A stretch of DNA of 40,984 nucleotides from Lysobacterales bacterium (GCA_029935455.1 JAOZKI010000018.1:1-40984); one strand, 5' to 3'. Counted from the first letter of the stretch, positions 24,338 to 32,933 are shown. The notes: generated by a model not told the origin, from the sequence alone. Made by a program: numbers and translations.

Positions 24338-24535
24338 CTAGTCCGTCCGCCTTCTTATAGTTTGCAAGTAAAGCCCGCCGGCCAGCAGTAGCAGGAGCCC
24401 CGCAGCCCAAAAAGGGGCAGGTTGTACCAGGGACCAATCGTCGCTCCACGCCAGCGGCGCAAAGCCTGAAAAACTGAAAAAGAGCACGGGAAGGAAGCGC
24501 CGGCGGCCGGAAATAGTTGACGCTGATGGTCTCAT
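24338..24535 (-). CDS. Small two-hydrophobic-segment membrane protein, hypothetical
   Basis: 65 residues. RRRFLPVLFFSFSGFAPLAWS looks like a signal peptide with a possible cleavage site near WSD. A short polar stretch follows, then a C-terminal transmembrane helix (FWAAGLLLLLAGGLYLQ) and a basic tail (TIRRRTD). The layout superficially recalls sorting-signal tails of the PEP-CTERM type, but no PEP motif is present. GAGG lies about 11 bases before the ATG at 24535. A second minus-strand frame overlaps here but has no such organisation. I recognise no family; whether it is expressed is uncertain. The 174 bases up to the next gene hold nothing I can identify. Confidence 0.4.
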   Translation of the reverse strand: MRPSASTISGRRRFLPVLFFSFSGFAPLAWSDDWSLVQPAPFWAAGLLLLLAGGLYLQTIRRRTD

Positions 24536-24709
24536 GGGGCTGGGATCCTCTACTCATCAGGCACGCGCTCTCTTGTAAGAACTGCGTACGGACCCCCTCC
24601 GACTGGCGGGAATTGTGCAGGAAAGCAGTAGCACATGCAAACGCCGCGTTTTAAGCCCCGGTATCCTTCTGATTTCTCCAGCGTCGACGTCATGCAACGC
24701 GGCCTCTCT

Positions 24710-25669
24710 TCAGGCCCTCTGCTGATCCAGCCAGCAGGCCAGACCCTGAGCATTCAGCGCCACATCGTGAGCCAACAGCGCCTCGATGGTGGTCGCGTCC
24801 AGACCCACTTCCTGCGCCTGCGCTGCGCCAAGAAAACGCGCCATCATGGCCGCCGCCATGGCAGCCTCGCGATGTTCCCGCTGCGCACAGTCGCCGGCGA
24901 TAGCGACCAGACCATCGATATGGGCATGCAAGTCACTGGCCAGACGCGCACTCGCCGCAATGCGTCCGAAGTGCGTGAGGTACATGCAGTCCGGCGATCT
25001 TGCCATCAGCAGTGCGATTGAAGCTTGTAGTGCAGGCGGATCAAACTGCACCGGCGTGGTGGTCGGCACGACAAAGGGACCCTGCGGACCATCAAATCCC
25101 CGATAGCACAGGCCAAAGGTGTCGCCGGTAAACCAGCCCCGCGTGCGCGCATCCCAGATGCAAAAATGATGGCGCGCGTGGCCGGGAGTATGTCGAAACT
25201 CTAAGGGACGGTCGCCCACCGACAGGCTGGCGCCATCTTCCATGGCCAGCACCCGCTGCGCAGGAACGGGTATCAGAGTCCCATAATCGCGATCAAAAAC
25301 CGCATCGCCATAGACCTGGCGCACGCTGGCCTCAAGACGCTCAGGCGCCACCATGTGACGGGCGCCACGCGGATGCACGACCAGTTGGGCTCGTGGACAC
25401 CGGGCCATCAATGCACCTGCGCCACCGGCATGATCCAAATGCACATGGGTCACGATAATGTAGCTGACCTGATCCAATGACCAACCCCGCGCCTGCAACA
25501 GGGCCTGAATGCGCGGCACACTGTGATTGGTGCCCGCTTCAATCACCGCCACCGAGCCCTGCCCCTCAAGCAGGTAGCAGGCGGCCATGGCCGGCCGGCC
25601 CAGACCGCTGTCCAGAGCGATCACGCCATCTCCGTAATCCCAGCACTGCGGCTCGGCATCCTGATGCAA
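24710..25669 (-). CDS. Metallo-beta-lactamase-fold hydrolase
   Basis: 319 residues from a TTG at 25669-25667. The frame is open further upstream, but that part has no family similarity and overlaps the divergent serine hydrolase gene; GGAG stands seven bases before this TTG, deciding the start. The zinc-site motif HxHxDH is present as H75-V-H77-L-D79-H80. Further metal-binding landmarks follow as HTPGHARHH, WFTGDTFGL and LTHFGR, in the order seen in glyoxalase II-like and lactonase-like enzymes. The N-terminal ALDSGLGRPAMAACYLL is a beta strand pair typical of a family of soluble hydrolases. No signal peptide. The substrate is unknown. It diverges from the second serine hydrolase across about 130 bases. 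Confidence 0.85.
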   Translation of the reverse strand: MHQDAEPQCWDYGDGVIALDSGLGRPAMAACYLLEGQGSVAVIEAGTNHSVPRIQALLQARGWSLDQVSYIIVTHVHLDHAGGAGALMARCPRAQLVVHPRGARHMVAPERLEASVRQVYGDAVFDRDYGTLIPVPAQRVLAMEDGASLSVGDRPLEFRHTPGHARHHFCIWDARTRGWFTGDTFGLCYRGFDGPQGPFVVPTTTPVQFDPPALQASIALLMARSPDCMYLTHFGRIAASARLASDLHAHIDGLVAIAGDCAQREHREAAMAAAMMARFLGAAQAQEVGLDATTIEALLAHDVALNAQGLACWLDQQRA

Positions 25670-25680
25670 TGGTGTACTCC
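25667..25680 (-). promoter_or_regulatory. Ribosome site and TTG start of the metallo-hydrolase gene
   Basis: On the minus strand GGAG-TACACCA-TTG gives a strong Shine-Dalgarno at a seven-base spacing to TTG. No ATG or GTG in this frame lies in a better place between here and the first conserved residues. Confidence 0.55.
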
Positions 25681-25800
25681 ATCTTCGCAAGGGCTGCTGG
25701 CCCGCACAGGGGCAGTCTACGCCAGCGAGCAAGGCCTGCACAGCAGGCTGACAAGAAAAGCTCCAGCACCTATGCTGACCTTTTAGGGAGCACCCGTGCC

Positions 25801-27477
25801 ATGCCCCGTTTACCCCGCCTTGCCCGCGCGCTGGCGCTGATTCTCCTGCTAGCCGGCAACGTGCAAGCGCGAGCGGACACGCTACCGGCGGCGACAATCG
25901 ATGCGATTTTTGCCGCGCATAACAGCCCCCGGGAGCCGGGCTGTAGCCTCGGGATCTATCAGCACGACAAGCTGAGCTATGCACGTGGCTACGGCATGGC
26001 CAATCTGGAGTACAGCCTCCCCAACGGACCCGACACGGTCTTCCGCATCGCCTCGGTCTCCAAACAGTTTATGGCCACCGCCATCGCCCTGCTGGACGAG
26101 GCCGGACAGCTGTCTCTGGATGACACGCTGGATCAGTACTATCCAGCCATGGGTGATTACGCGCGGCAGATCACCCTGCGCCAGCTCGTCTACCACACCA
26201 GCGGTATCCGCGATTATCTGGAACTGGCGGATATGGCGGACTGGGGCGAGTGGTACACGGTGGATGAGGCCCTGGCGCTGATTCTCAGACAACAGACCAC
26301 CAACTTTGTGCCGGGCGAAGAATCGATCTACTCCAATTCCGGCTATCTTCTGCTGGCCGATGTTCTGCAGCAAGTGACCGGCATGCAGCTGCATGACTGG
26401 GCGGAACACCACCTGTTTGCGCCGCTGGGCATGGCACACACCCTGTTTCAGGATGACCATTCACGACTCATCAGCAAGCGCGCCGACGGCTACCGGCGCG
26501 GCGAAGATGGTGCCTGGCATCGCGCCGTAACGCAGCTGGATATGGTCGGTGATGGCGGTATCTACACCACCGTGGAGGACCTGCTGCAGTGGCACAAGAA
26601 TTTCACGGACAACCGGCTGGGGCAGGGCCGACAGACGTTGATCGAGCTACTGGAAACCTCTCATGAACTGCCGGACGGCACCAATATTCATTACGGCTTT
26701 GGACTGAGCGTGAACGAATTCATGGGCCAGCGCGTGGTGGAACACGGTGGCTCCTGGGTAGGCTACCGAGCGCACCTGCAGCGTTATCCGGAAGTGGGAC
26801 TGGGCATCGCCGTGCTGTGCAACGCAGGCGATGCCAGCCCGGGCGCACTGGCCCGACAGGTAGCGCAGCTATTGCTACCGAACGCGCAGGAACCGGCGCC
26901 TGCGCCAGGGCCGGCCAACAGGCCTGAGACCCCAGACCTCAGCCGGCAGCAGATGGAGCGCTGGCTTGGTCGCTATTGGAATGAGCAGGACCTTGAGCTG
27001 GGTGAGATTGTGCTGGATGGAGAGACACTTGCTTACCAGGGCCCCTGGTCGAAGGTGCCGCTGGTGGCGTCTAGCCCCTCGCGATTTTACATGGACGCGC
27101 CGGGTTGGCAGCCCTACACGCTTTACTTTGAGGAAGACGCGGACGGAACGCCAACCTTGCGCATGGAGGCGCCCGGGGAAACCGCCATCCGCATGCAGCA
27201 GTTAGCCGCCTACGCGCCCAGCGCAAACACATTGCAGGAATTGGTCGGCGCCTACCACAGCGCGGAGCTTGCCCACGTTGCGCAGCTGCGCGCCACAGAA
27301 AATGAACTGCTGCTGATTCGCCGCGCCGGTGCGCGCTCACTGAGTCCTATCCGACCTGATCTGTATCAGCTGGACGGCACCATGACGCTGGCTTTCCAAC
27401 GCGATGAAAAGGGACAGATCAATGGCATGCAGATGCATTCCGGGCGGGTACGGGGCATCCGCTACAAGCGCCGCTGA
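25801..27477 (+). CDS. Secreted serine hydrolase, class C beta-lactamase family, with C-terminal domain
   Basis: 558 residues from the ATG at 25801, preceded by AGGGAG and followed by a clear signal peptide (MPRLPRLARALALILLLAG, cleavage near VQARA). The beta-lactamase-type catalytic domain spans about 30-350: S85-V-S-K88 is the nucleophile motif, YSNSGYLLL gives the YxN motif, and VVEHGGSWVG supplies the HxG motif. A proline/alanine-rich linker (EPAPAPGPANRPE) leads to a C-terminal beta-rich domain of about 190 residues, a common companion in this family that may bind or position substrate. It is unrelated in detail to the serine hydrolase at 7162-8466. Peptidase, esterase and amidase activities all occur in the family. 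Confidence 0.88.
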   Translation: MPRLPRLARALALILLLAGNVQARADTLPAATIDAIFAAHNSPREPGCSLGIYQHDKLSYARGYGMANLEYSLPNGPDTVFRIASVSKQFMATAIALLDEAGQLSLDDTLDQYYPAMGDYARQITLRQLVYHTSGIRDYLELADMADWGEWYTVDEALALILRQQTTNFVPGEESIYSNSGYLLLADVLQQVTGMQLHDWAEHHLFAPLGMAHTLFQDDHSRLISKRADGYRRGEDGAWHRAVTQLDMVGDGGIYTTVEDLLQWHKNFTDNRLGQGRQTLIELLETSHELPDGTNIHYGFGLSVNEFMGQRVVEHGGSWVGYRAHLQRYPEVGLGIAVLCNAGDASPGALARQVAQLLLPNAQEPAPAPGPANRPETPDLSRQQMERWLGRYWNEQDLELGEIVLDGETLAYQGPWSKVPLVASSPSRFYMDAPGWQPYTLYFEEDADGTPTLRMEAPGETAIRMQQLAAYAPSANTLQELVGAYHSAELAHVAQLRATENELLLIRRAGARSLSPIRPDLYQLDGTMTLAFQRDEKGQINGMQMHSGRVRGIRYKRR

Positions 27478-27534
27478 GTCAGCCACGCTAGACTCAAAGC
27501 ACTATCATCCAAAAAAACGCTGGAGATCGCCGCC

Positions 27535-28182
27535 GTGTTCGCAACCCGTTTCCTGTCTTACTGCCCGCTACTGCTTCTGCTCAGCGCTGCTCAGAGCCTG
27601 CGCGCCGATACGGCGCAAGCGCATTGTGATATCTATCCCGCCGGCGAGGACCGGGCAAGCAGTGCCCTGGACTGCACCTTCTCCCAGCGACAAGGCTATA
27701 TCACCCTTGTTCGCAGTGATGAGGTGGTGCACGAACTCAGCCCCACCGGCGAAGCGGTTGGAAACTTTCGTGACCAAAATGGGCGCACCGTCTATCGCCA
27801 AAGCGGCCTGGGCCGTGCGGGCCTGATCTTCCGTTTCCCGGACGAGTCAGTCTATGTCTATTGGGGCCCACGAGCGCAAGAGGACTCCGCCAGCCTGTTC
27901 AGCACCGAGGACTATGACGCAGTGACCCGGTTGCGCTGCACGGCAGCCAGCGAGGAAGCATACGGCCTGTGTCCGGCCGGTGTGCTGCGCATGGATCAGG
28001 GGCAGGCCTCCATCGTGGTACAGGAAGCCTCGGGCGAGCGCTACACCGTTAATTTCATGACCGACTACGTCAATGCCACGCGCGGTGACCTTCAGGCAGA
28101 TCTGGAAAACGACGTTTGGATTCTGCGCTTCACCGACGGCGCCCGACTCGAAGTACCCGTCGCCGCCATCGACGGCGGCTAG
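27535..28182 (+). CDS. Periplasmic hypothetical protein with four cysteines
   Basis: 215 residues from a GTG at 27535 with GGAG nine bases upstream. A signal peptide (hydrophobic YCPLLLLLSAAQ, cleavage near SLRA) is followed by a beta-rich mature domain of about 190 residues. Mature cysteines occur in HCDIY, LDCTF, LRCTA and GLCPAG, a number and spacing that suggests two disulfide bonds. Distinctive segments are NFRDQNGRTVYRQSGLG and FRFPDESVYVYWGP. I recognise no named family. It follows the serine hydrolase by 57 bases on the same strand and may be co-transcribed with it, so a role in the envelope is likely but undefined. Confidence 0.75.
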   Translation: MFATRFLSYCPLLLLLSAAQSLRADTAQAHCDIYPAGEDRASSALDCTFSQRQGYITLVRSDEVVHELSPTGEAVGNFRDQNGRTVYRQSGLGRAGLIFRFPDESVYVYWGPRAQEDSASLFSTEDYDAVTRLRCTAASEEAYGLCPAGVLRMDQGQASIVVQEASGERYTVNFMTDYVNATRGDLQADLENDVWILRFTDGARLEVPVAAIDGG

Positions 28183-28194
28183 GGCACCGCGCTG

Positions 28195-28398
28195 CTAGAA
28201 GTGGCAGATCACCTGCTCGCCTTGCAGATCAATCGCCACCTTGCCCAACTTGATCCAGTCGACCAGATGCTGCGCTTCCTCAGAGCTGAGACCCTCCATC
28301 TTGAGGTTGTCATCAGCGTGATCCTGAATTTTCGCGTTCCAGTGTTTGCCGTCGCTTGAAGTCAGCGTGACGCTGACCGCTCGATTCACTCGATTCAT
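28195..28398 (-). CDS. Small hypothetical protein, 67 residues
   Basis: The ATG at 28398 is chosen over upstream in-frame starts because AAGGGGGG lies close before it and a TATAAT promoter element sits 38 bases upstream. The product (starting MNRVNRAVSVTLTSSDGKHW) is a soluble alpha/beta-like polypeptide with no signal peptide; SSEEAQHLVDWIKLGKV looks like an amphipathic helix and AIDLQGEQVICHF a closing strand. No family is recognised. Its separate promoter and strong ribosome site argue that it is a real gene. It converges on the periplasmic protein gene with a 12-base gap. Confidence 0.65.
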   Translation of the reverse strand: MNRVNRAVSVTLTSSDGKHWNAKIQDHADDNLKMEGLSSEEAQHLVDWIKLGKVAIDLQGEQVICHF

Positions 28399-28435
28399 AA
28401 ACCCCCCTTGGTTTTTTGATTGACGTTCCGTTCTG

Positions 28436-28466
28436 ATTATAAGAGCAGCTGGGTAGCACTTGGCAA
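28436..28466 (-). promoter_or_regulatory. Sigma-70 promoter of the 67-residue protein gene
   Basis: On the minus strand TTGCCA (28466-28461) and a perfect TATAAT (28441-28436) are separated by 19 bases, slightly long. Initiation near 28429 would give a leader of about 30 bases that includes the strong AAGGGGGG ribosome site. Confidence 0.6.
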
Positions 28467-28514
28467 GCCCAGGCCGGCCTGAGGATTCCCAAAGACGCGC
28501 CGCCGCTGGCTGAG

Positions 28515-28520
28515 TATACT
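28515..28520 (+). promoter_or_regulatory. Candidate -10 element upstream of queF
   Basis: TATACT matches five of six consensus positions and lies on the strand and side expected for queF, which diverges from the small gene. No good -35 is found at the normal distance. From here the leader to the ATG at 28592 would be about 65 bases; an in-frame ATG at 28532 would be almost leaderless. Confidence 0.35.
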
Positions 28521-28591
28521 GGCGTCGCGACATGGACGGTGCGTTACTGGCGCACATGAGACCGAGCAAAAAGGCACAGGCACCCCGCATT

Positions 28592-29410
28592 ATGGCCGAC
28601 AATCTACTGGGCAAAAACACGACCTATCCGGAGCACTTTGCGCCCGAGGTCCTGTTCCCTATTCCACGCAGCAAGAGTCGGGAAGCGCTGGGCATAGCAC
28701 ATCCGCCGCCCTTTAGCGGGAGCGACCTGTGGAATGCCTATGAAATCTCCTGGTTACAACCCAACGGCCTGCCCCAGGTAGCCGTAGGCGAGCTTGTCTT
28801 TGATGCCCACAGCCCAAACCTGGTGGAGTCCAAGTCGCTGAAGTTGTTTCTCAATTCACTCAATAATGAGCGCTATGAGTCGCTCCATGCCGTTGAGGAC
28901 TTGTTGGAAAAGACGCTGGGCGAAGTCAGCGGCAAGCCCGTATCCGTCTCCTTACGAACCCTTGACGATCCTGAGCTGACCACCGCCGCGACCCTGCCCG
29001 GACGATGTATCGATGGGCAAGACCTGTCCATCAGCAGCTACCTGATTGACGCCAGTTTGCTGCGGCTTAAGCGCCACTCCGCCCCCATGGTTGAAGAGAC
29101 CTTGCACTCCCACTTGCTGCGCACCAACTGCCCAGTCACCAATCAACCCGACTGGGCCAGCGTCCTGATTCGTTATGCAGGCGCACCGATCGATGAGGCA
29201 GCGCTGCTGCGCTATCTGGTTTCCTTTCGCAACCACAGTGACTATCACGAGCAATGTGTGGAGCGCATTTATCATGATCTGCTCACCCAATGCCAACCGC
29301 AGCGCCTGACCGTGCAGGCGCTCTACACGCGTCGCGGCGGCCTGGATATCAACCCGTTTCGCAGTAACGATGTGCAAGAGCCCATTCGTACCCGGCTCTG
29401 GCGTCAATAG
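28592..29410 (+). CDS. queF: NADPH-dependent 7-cyano-7-deazaguanine reductase, long form
   Basis: 272 residues, the length of the two-domain gammaproteobacterial QueF. It reduces preQ0 to preQ1 in queuosine biosynthesis in the cytosol. The active-site cysteine is C180 in LRTNCPVTNQPDW with the partner D187. The QueF ESKS motif is at 79-82 (LVESKSLKLFLNS), and HEQCVERIYHDL and YTRRGGLDINPFRS are nearly as in the E. coli enzyme. The start at 28592 is chosen because MADNLLGKNTTYPEHF aligns with the E. coli N terminus; an upstream in-frame ATG would add 20 poorly conserved residues. It is followed after 18 bases by a sulfotransferase gene on the same strand, an unusual partner. Confidence 0.96.
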   Translation: MADNLLGKNTTYPEHFAPEVLFPIPRSKSREALGIAHPPPFSGSDLWNAYEISWLQPNGLPQVAVGELVFDAHSPNLVESKSLKLFLNSLNNERYESLHAVEDLLEKTLGEVSGKPVSVSLRTLDDPELTTAATLPGRCIDGQDLSISSYLIDASLLRLKRHSAPMVEETLHSHLLRTNCPVTNQPDWASVLIRYAGAPIDEAALLRYLVSFRNHSDYHEQCVERIYHDLLTQCQPQRLTVQALYTRRGGLDINPFRSNDVQEPIRTRLWRQ

Positions 29411-29428
29411 CGAGCAGCCAACGCGGCC

Positions 29429-30187
29429 ATGCCCATCCATCTGATCCACTGCTCATATCATAAGTGTCTGACGGTCTATTTCAGCCGCGTCATGCATGCG
29501 CTCTTCAATCGCTGCCTGCGCTGGAGTGGCGGCTATGAACACTTCAACAGCGATGCACAGGCCTTCTATGCGGCCCTGGGCAAAAACCGCCTGAGCTCCG
29601 TAAACAACCATGCACTGGACCTGCAGCGGCTCGGTGATTTCCGCCTCACCCGTTTCATCCGTGACCCACGCGACTTGCTCGTTTCCGGCTACTTTTATCA
29701 CCGTCGCGGCAGTGAACCCTGGTGCACCCTCGAAAACCCTCAGACCGCTGACTGGCAGCATGCAAATGGTCAGATCCCGTCCGGCCTGCGCCAGGCGGGC
29801 GGAAGTTTTGCTCACTACCTGCAGACCGTGGACAAGGAACAGGGATTGCTGGCCGAAATGGAATTTCGGAGCCCACACTTTGACGCCATGGAGACCTGGC
29901 CCGACCCGCAGGAGAACATTCTTCTGTTTCGCTATGAGGACATGCCGGGACGGGAAGTGGAAGTTTTTAGCGCGATTTTTGATCACTATGGATTGTCTCC
30001 GCTGGAGCAGCGTTTGGGGCGTTTTTTTGCCGATCGCTATTCCCTGGCCCGACGCCGCAAAAAGGACCGACACATTCGGAACCCCAGCAGCGGTCAATGG
30101 CGTCAGCACTTCACACCCCAGGTCACGGCCGCCTTCAATGAGCGATGGGGCCGTCTAATCCAACAATTGGGCTATCCGGAAAACTGA
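29429..30187 (+). CDS. Sulfotransferase family protein
   Basis: 252 residues. The N-terminal IHCSYHKCLTVYFSRVM occupies the place of the PAPS 5'-phosphosulfate loop, with HKCLT instead of the common PKSGT, so the loop is non-standard. LTRFIRDPRDLLVSGYFYH matches the 3'-phosphate binding motif well, and NPSSGQWRQHFTPQV is the usual C-terminal RxxGxW-like block. It probably transfers sulfate from PAPS to a carbohydrate or lipid-linked acceptor in the cytosol. It sits between queF (18 bases) and a glycosyltransferase (4 bases), so glycan or glycolipid sulfation is the likeliest setting. Confidence 0.82.
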   Translation: MPIHLIHCSYHKCLTVYFSRVMHALFNRCLRWSGGYEHFNSDAQAFYAALGKNRLSSVNNHALDLQRLGDFRLTRFIRDPRDLLVSGYFYHRRGSEPWCTLENPQTADWQHANGQIPSGLRQAGGSFAHYLQTVDKEQGLLAEMEFRSPHFDAMETWPDPQENILLFRYEDMPGREVEVFSAIFDHYGLSPLEQRLGRFFADRYSLARRRKKDRHIRNPSSGQWRQHFTPQVTAAFNERWGRLIQQLGYPEN

Positions 30188-30191
30188 TTTC

Positions 30192-31544
30192 ATGGCCGCT
30201 ATTTTGGTCGTCAGCAATGGACCCAGAGGCATGATCTACACCTGCCTCGAATTGTGTCGCCGGCTGCAAACAGCGGGGCACGAAGTGGTTTTTTATGGTC
30301 CGCAAGAACATCAGGCTCTGTGCCACAGCAACGGGCTTGCCTTCAGAGCACTGATACCTGACCAACGACAGAAGTGGCGCCAGCAAGACAGTCAGCTTGG
30401 CGCCTGGACCCGGTGGCGCAAACGCCAGCAAAGGCGGCTTGAATTGCTGGCCAGCACTCAGGTCGACTCGTTCCGGCAGGAACTGAAAGCACGGCAGCCA
30501 GACCTGGTCATGCTGGATGCGGAGATGCAGGAACATATCCTTGCGACGCTGGCCTCGGGGCAGCGCATGATGCTTCTTAATACCTTTGCTTCCATCTGGC
30601 GCCTGCCGCATAACCCCCCGCTACATTTGCCCATCCGCCCCGGGAAGGGCTGGCGAGGCAGTCCCTGTGGACAGCGATTGAGTTGGGCGGGCTATCGTCT
30701 GCACAAGCAGTGGCTGGGTGTGAGACAGTGGTTAACACGCATCGGCAGCGATCGCCGGAGCCTGCTGCGCGCGCAGGCCAGAACAGCGGGCTTCAAGCTG
30801 CGCAGGGTCACGGACGGGAGTCACTGGCTTTCGCCTTACATCTTCCCCGACCTACCGGTGTTGTGCCTGCACGCTGCAGCGTTTGATTTCGGCAGCAAAA
30901 CACCCGCATCGGTGTTGCATGCGGGGCCGCTGATTCTGGCGGAGCGGGCCGATGCCTTACGCGGCGCGGACGCGGCGCGGCTTGCGGCCGTGCTGGCACG
31001 ACATCAGCAGGCGGGGACACCGCAACGGGCACTGATCTATGTTGGCCTGGGCTCCTGCTTCACCCACCATGAGCAGTGGCTGCAGCGGCTCCTGCAGACC
31101 GTTTCACAACATCCGGGCTGGGAATTGATCCTGTCCCTGGGGGGGCAAAACGCGCCGCAGTTTCAACAGTATGCGGGAGAGCAGGTGCATATCTTCGACT
31201 GGTTACCGCAACTTACTACGCTGGCCTGTGCCGACCTGGCCGTGGTCCACGGCGGCATTAACACGATTGACGAATGCGTCATGGCCAACGTGCCCATGCT
31301 GGTCTGCAACGGCGGAATTCGTGACATGCCCGGCAACACCATGCGTGTGCTGCATCATGGCATTGGCCTGGCAGCTGATCCACAGCGTGATGACGAGAAC
31401 CAATTGATGGCCCAGTTAAGCACCTTGCTGGGCGATGCAGCGCTGCGTTCGCGTCTGCGCTCCATGCGTGAGCGTTATTTTCGCGAACGGGACCAGCAAA
31501 CGCTGGAGAAGGCGCTGGAGACCGTGTTGGCCAGCGAAGCCTAG
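30192..31544 (+). CDS. UGT/MGT-type glycosyltransferase (GT1 family)
   Basis: 450 residues with a GT-B fold outline. The N-terminal domain begins AAILVVSNGPRGMIYTCLELC, a variant of the GHxxP acceptor-site region. The C-terminal nucleotide-sugar domain has YVGLGSCF, DWLPQLTTLACADLAVVHGG and GINTIDECVMANVPMLVCNG (about 335-380), the signature block of UDP-glycosyltransferases acting on small molecules or lipids. Four bases separate it from the sulfotransferase, so the pair probably modifies one product. It ends in a CTAG whose complement is also the stop of the opposing GT4 gene. Confidence 0.87.
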   Translation: MAAILVVSNGPRGMIYTCLELCRRLQTAGHEVVFYGPQEHQALCHSNGLAFRALIPDQRQKWRQQDSQLGAWTRWRKRQQRRLELLASTQVDSFRQELKARQPDLVMLDAEMQEHILATLASGQRMMLLNTFASIWRLPHNPPLHLPIRPGKGWRGSPCGQRLSWAGYRLHKQWLGVRQWLTRIGSDRRSLLRAQARTAGFKLRRVTDGSHWLSPYIFPDLPVLCLHAAAFDFGSKTPASVLHAGPLILAERADALRGADAARLAAVLARHQQAGTPQRALIYVGLGSCFTHHEQWLQRLLQTVSQHPGWELILSLGGQNAPQFQQYAGEQVHIFDWLPQLTTLACADLAVVHGGINTIDECVMANVPMLVCNGGIRDMPGNTMRVLHHGIGLAADPQRDDENQLMAQLSTLLGDAALRSRLRSMRERYFRERDQQTLEKALETVLASEA

Positions 31545-32710
31545 CATTCCAGCAGAGTTTGAAACGCCCGCTCAGTCTTTTCCGCGACCACGGGCCAGGC
31601 ATGCGCCGCTGCCAGTACCTTGCCACCGGCGGCCAGGCGCTGACGCAGGCCAGGATCAGCCAATGCCCGCACCACGGCAGCCGCCAGCGCGCCCGCATCT
31701 TCTGGGGGCACCAGCAGGGCATTGATGCCATCATCCAGCATCTCGGGCCAGGCCCCCACTTCAGTGGCGACCACCGGCACGCCGAGGGCCAGCGCCAAAT
31801 ACAGGACGCCAGACTGGGAGATATGCCGGTAGGGCAGCACCAGCAGGTCCGCAGCGGCAAACCAGTTGGCCACCTCCGCAAAGGGCACGTAGTCAAATAG
31901 GCAAATGGCACCAAGAGTCTGCGCTCGCTCAGCCAGTGACTGTTGCTCGGCTGCGCTCAGGCGAACCGGGTCACCAGCAATCAGCAGTCGTGCCGCGGGC
32001 TGCTGCGCCTGAATCCCGGGCCAGGCATCCAGTAGCAGATCCAGCCCCTTGTAATGCCTGAGATAGCCAAAGAAAAGTGCCGTTGGAGCATCTGCTGCCA
32101 GGCCCAGAGCGTTGCGAGCCTGGTGAGGATCTTCAGCGGCCTCCACGCGGGAGAAGAAACCATAGTCGCCATGCGGAATAACGCAGCAGCGCTCTGTGGG
32201 AACCCCGAACTCCTGCTGTAGCCGCTTCTGGTCCACACGCGAGTGGGCGATCAGCAAGTCCGGCAATGCATGAATCCGACGAGACAACGCCTGCTGTAAT
32301 GGCACCGGCTCATGCGGCGTCACATTGTGCACCGTTGCCACCAGGGGAATGCCAAGACGTTTCAGCGCGGCCAGATATAGCACTGCACTACCACTGGCCT
32401 CGTGCAAATGTATGACATCTGGCTCCAGTGCTTTGGCTATTCGTAGCGTGTCGCGTACGGCACGCAAAACATCGAACTTACGGCCCATGGCAGCACCGAA
32501 ACGAGAGCGGCGCTTACCAGCATCCTGCCCAGCCCGAGCCAGCTTCTGATGGATGGTTAAGCCGGGTGGCCGGGGCTGATCTCTGAGTTCCCAGTCCGTA
32601 ACGGTAAGTAAATCCACCTGATGACCGCGCGCAGCCAGGGCGCCGGCCAAATTAAAGACGTAATGACAAAGGCCGCCACGTCCGAAGGTCTCGATTTCAA
32701 GCACCTTCAT
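31541..32710 (-). CDS. GT4-family glycosyltransferase
   Basis: 389 residues from the ATG at 32710 with GAGG nine bases upstream. GT-B enzyme: N-terminal VLEIETFGRGGLCHYVFNLA contains the Gly-rich loop. HLHEASGSAVLYLAALKRLG and VATVHNVTPHEP lie in the acceptor domain, and LFFGYLRHYKGLDLLLDAW plus ISQSGVLYLALALGVPVVAT form the donor site, with the second half of the family's E-x7-E motif changed. It is cytosolic or peripheral at the inner membrane and transfers a sugar from a nucleotide donor with retention. It is alone on the minus strand here and ends against the UGT gene with a four-base overlap. Confidence 0.9.
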   Translation of the reverse strand: MKVLEIETFGRGGLCHYVFNLAGALAARGHQVDLLTVTDWELRDQPRPPGLTIHQKLARAGQDAGKRRSRFGAAMGRKFDVLRAVRDTLRIAKALEPDVIHLHEASGSAVLYLAALKRLGIPLVATVHNVTPHEPVPLQQALSRRIHALPDLLIAHSRVDQKRLQQEFGVPTERCCVIPHGDYGFFSRVEAAEDPHQARNALGLAADAPTALFFGYLRHYKGLDLLLDAWPGIQAQQPAARLLIAGDPVRLSAAEQQSLAERAQTLGAICLFDYVPFAEVANWFAAADLLVLPYRHISQSGVLYLALALGVPVVATEVGAWPEMLDDGINALLVPPEDAGALAAAVVRALADPGLRQRLAAGGKVLAAAHAWPVVAEKTERAFQTLLEC

Positions 32711-32933
32711 AGGATGCCTCGCGGTATCGTTGATGAAAAACCAACGGTCTACTTGCGCTGGATTCGCGCTATCCTATCACCCGAAGGGCACGATGCCGTA
32801 CACTCTCGCCTGTTGCCCGCACCTGGCACCCTAGAATTTACGGTAATGACCTACGCACCCAAGAAACCGGCCATAGCCACGCCACCTGTTCCTGACGCAA
32901 CACCGCGCCGGTGGCTTCTCGCCCACCATTAAC
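32711..32933. other. Divergent spacer between GT4 and methyltransferase genes
   Basis: About 220 bases with no convincing gene. A TATCCT hexamer at 32770-32775 is a possible plus-strand -10 but lacks a -35 at normal distance. The short open frame here has no coding signature. The spacer must contain promoters for both flanking genes. Confidence 0.4.

Noticed and set aside
32621-32932. 103-codon plus-strand frame between GT4 and methyltransferase genes
   Set aside because: Half of it overlaps the GT4 coding region and the rest has no ribosome site, motif or coding character.
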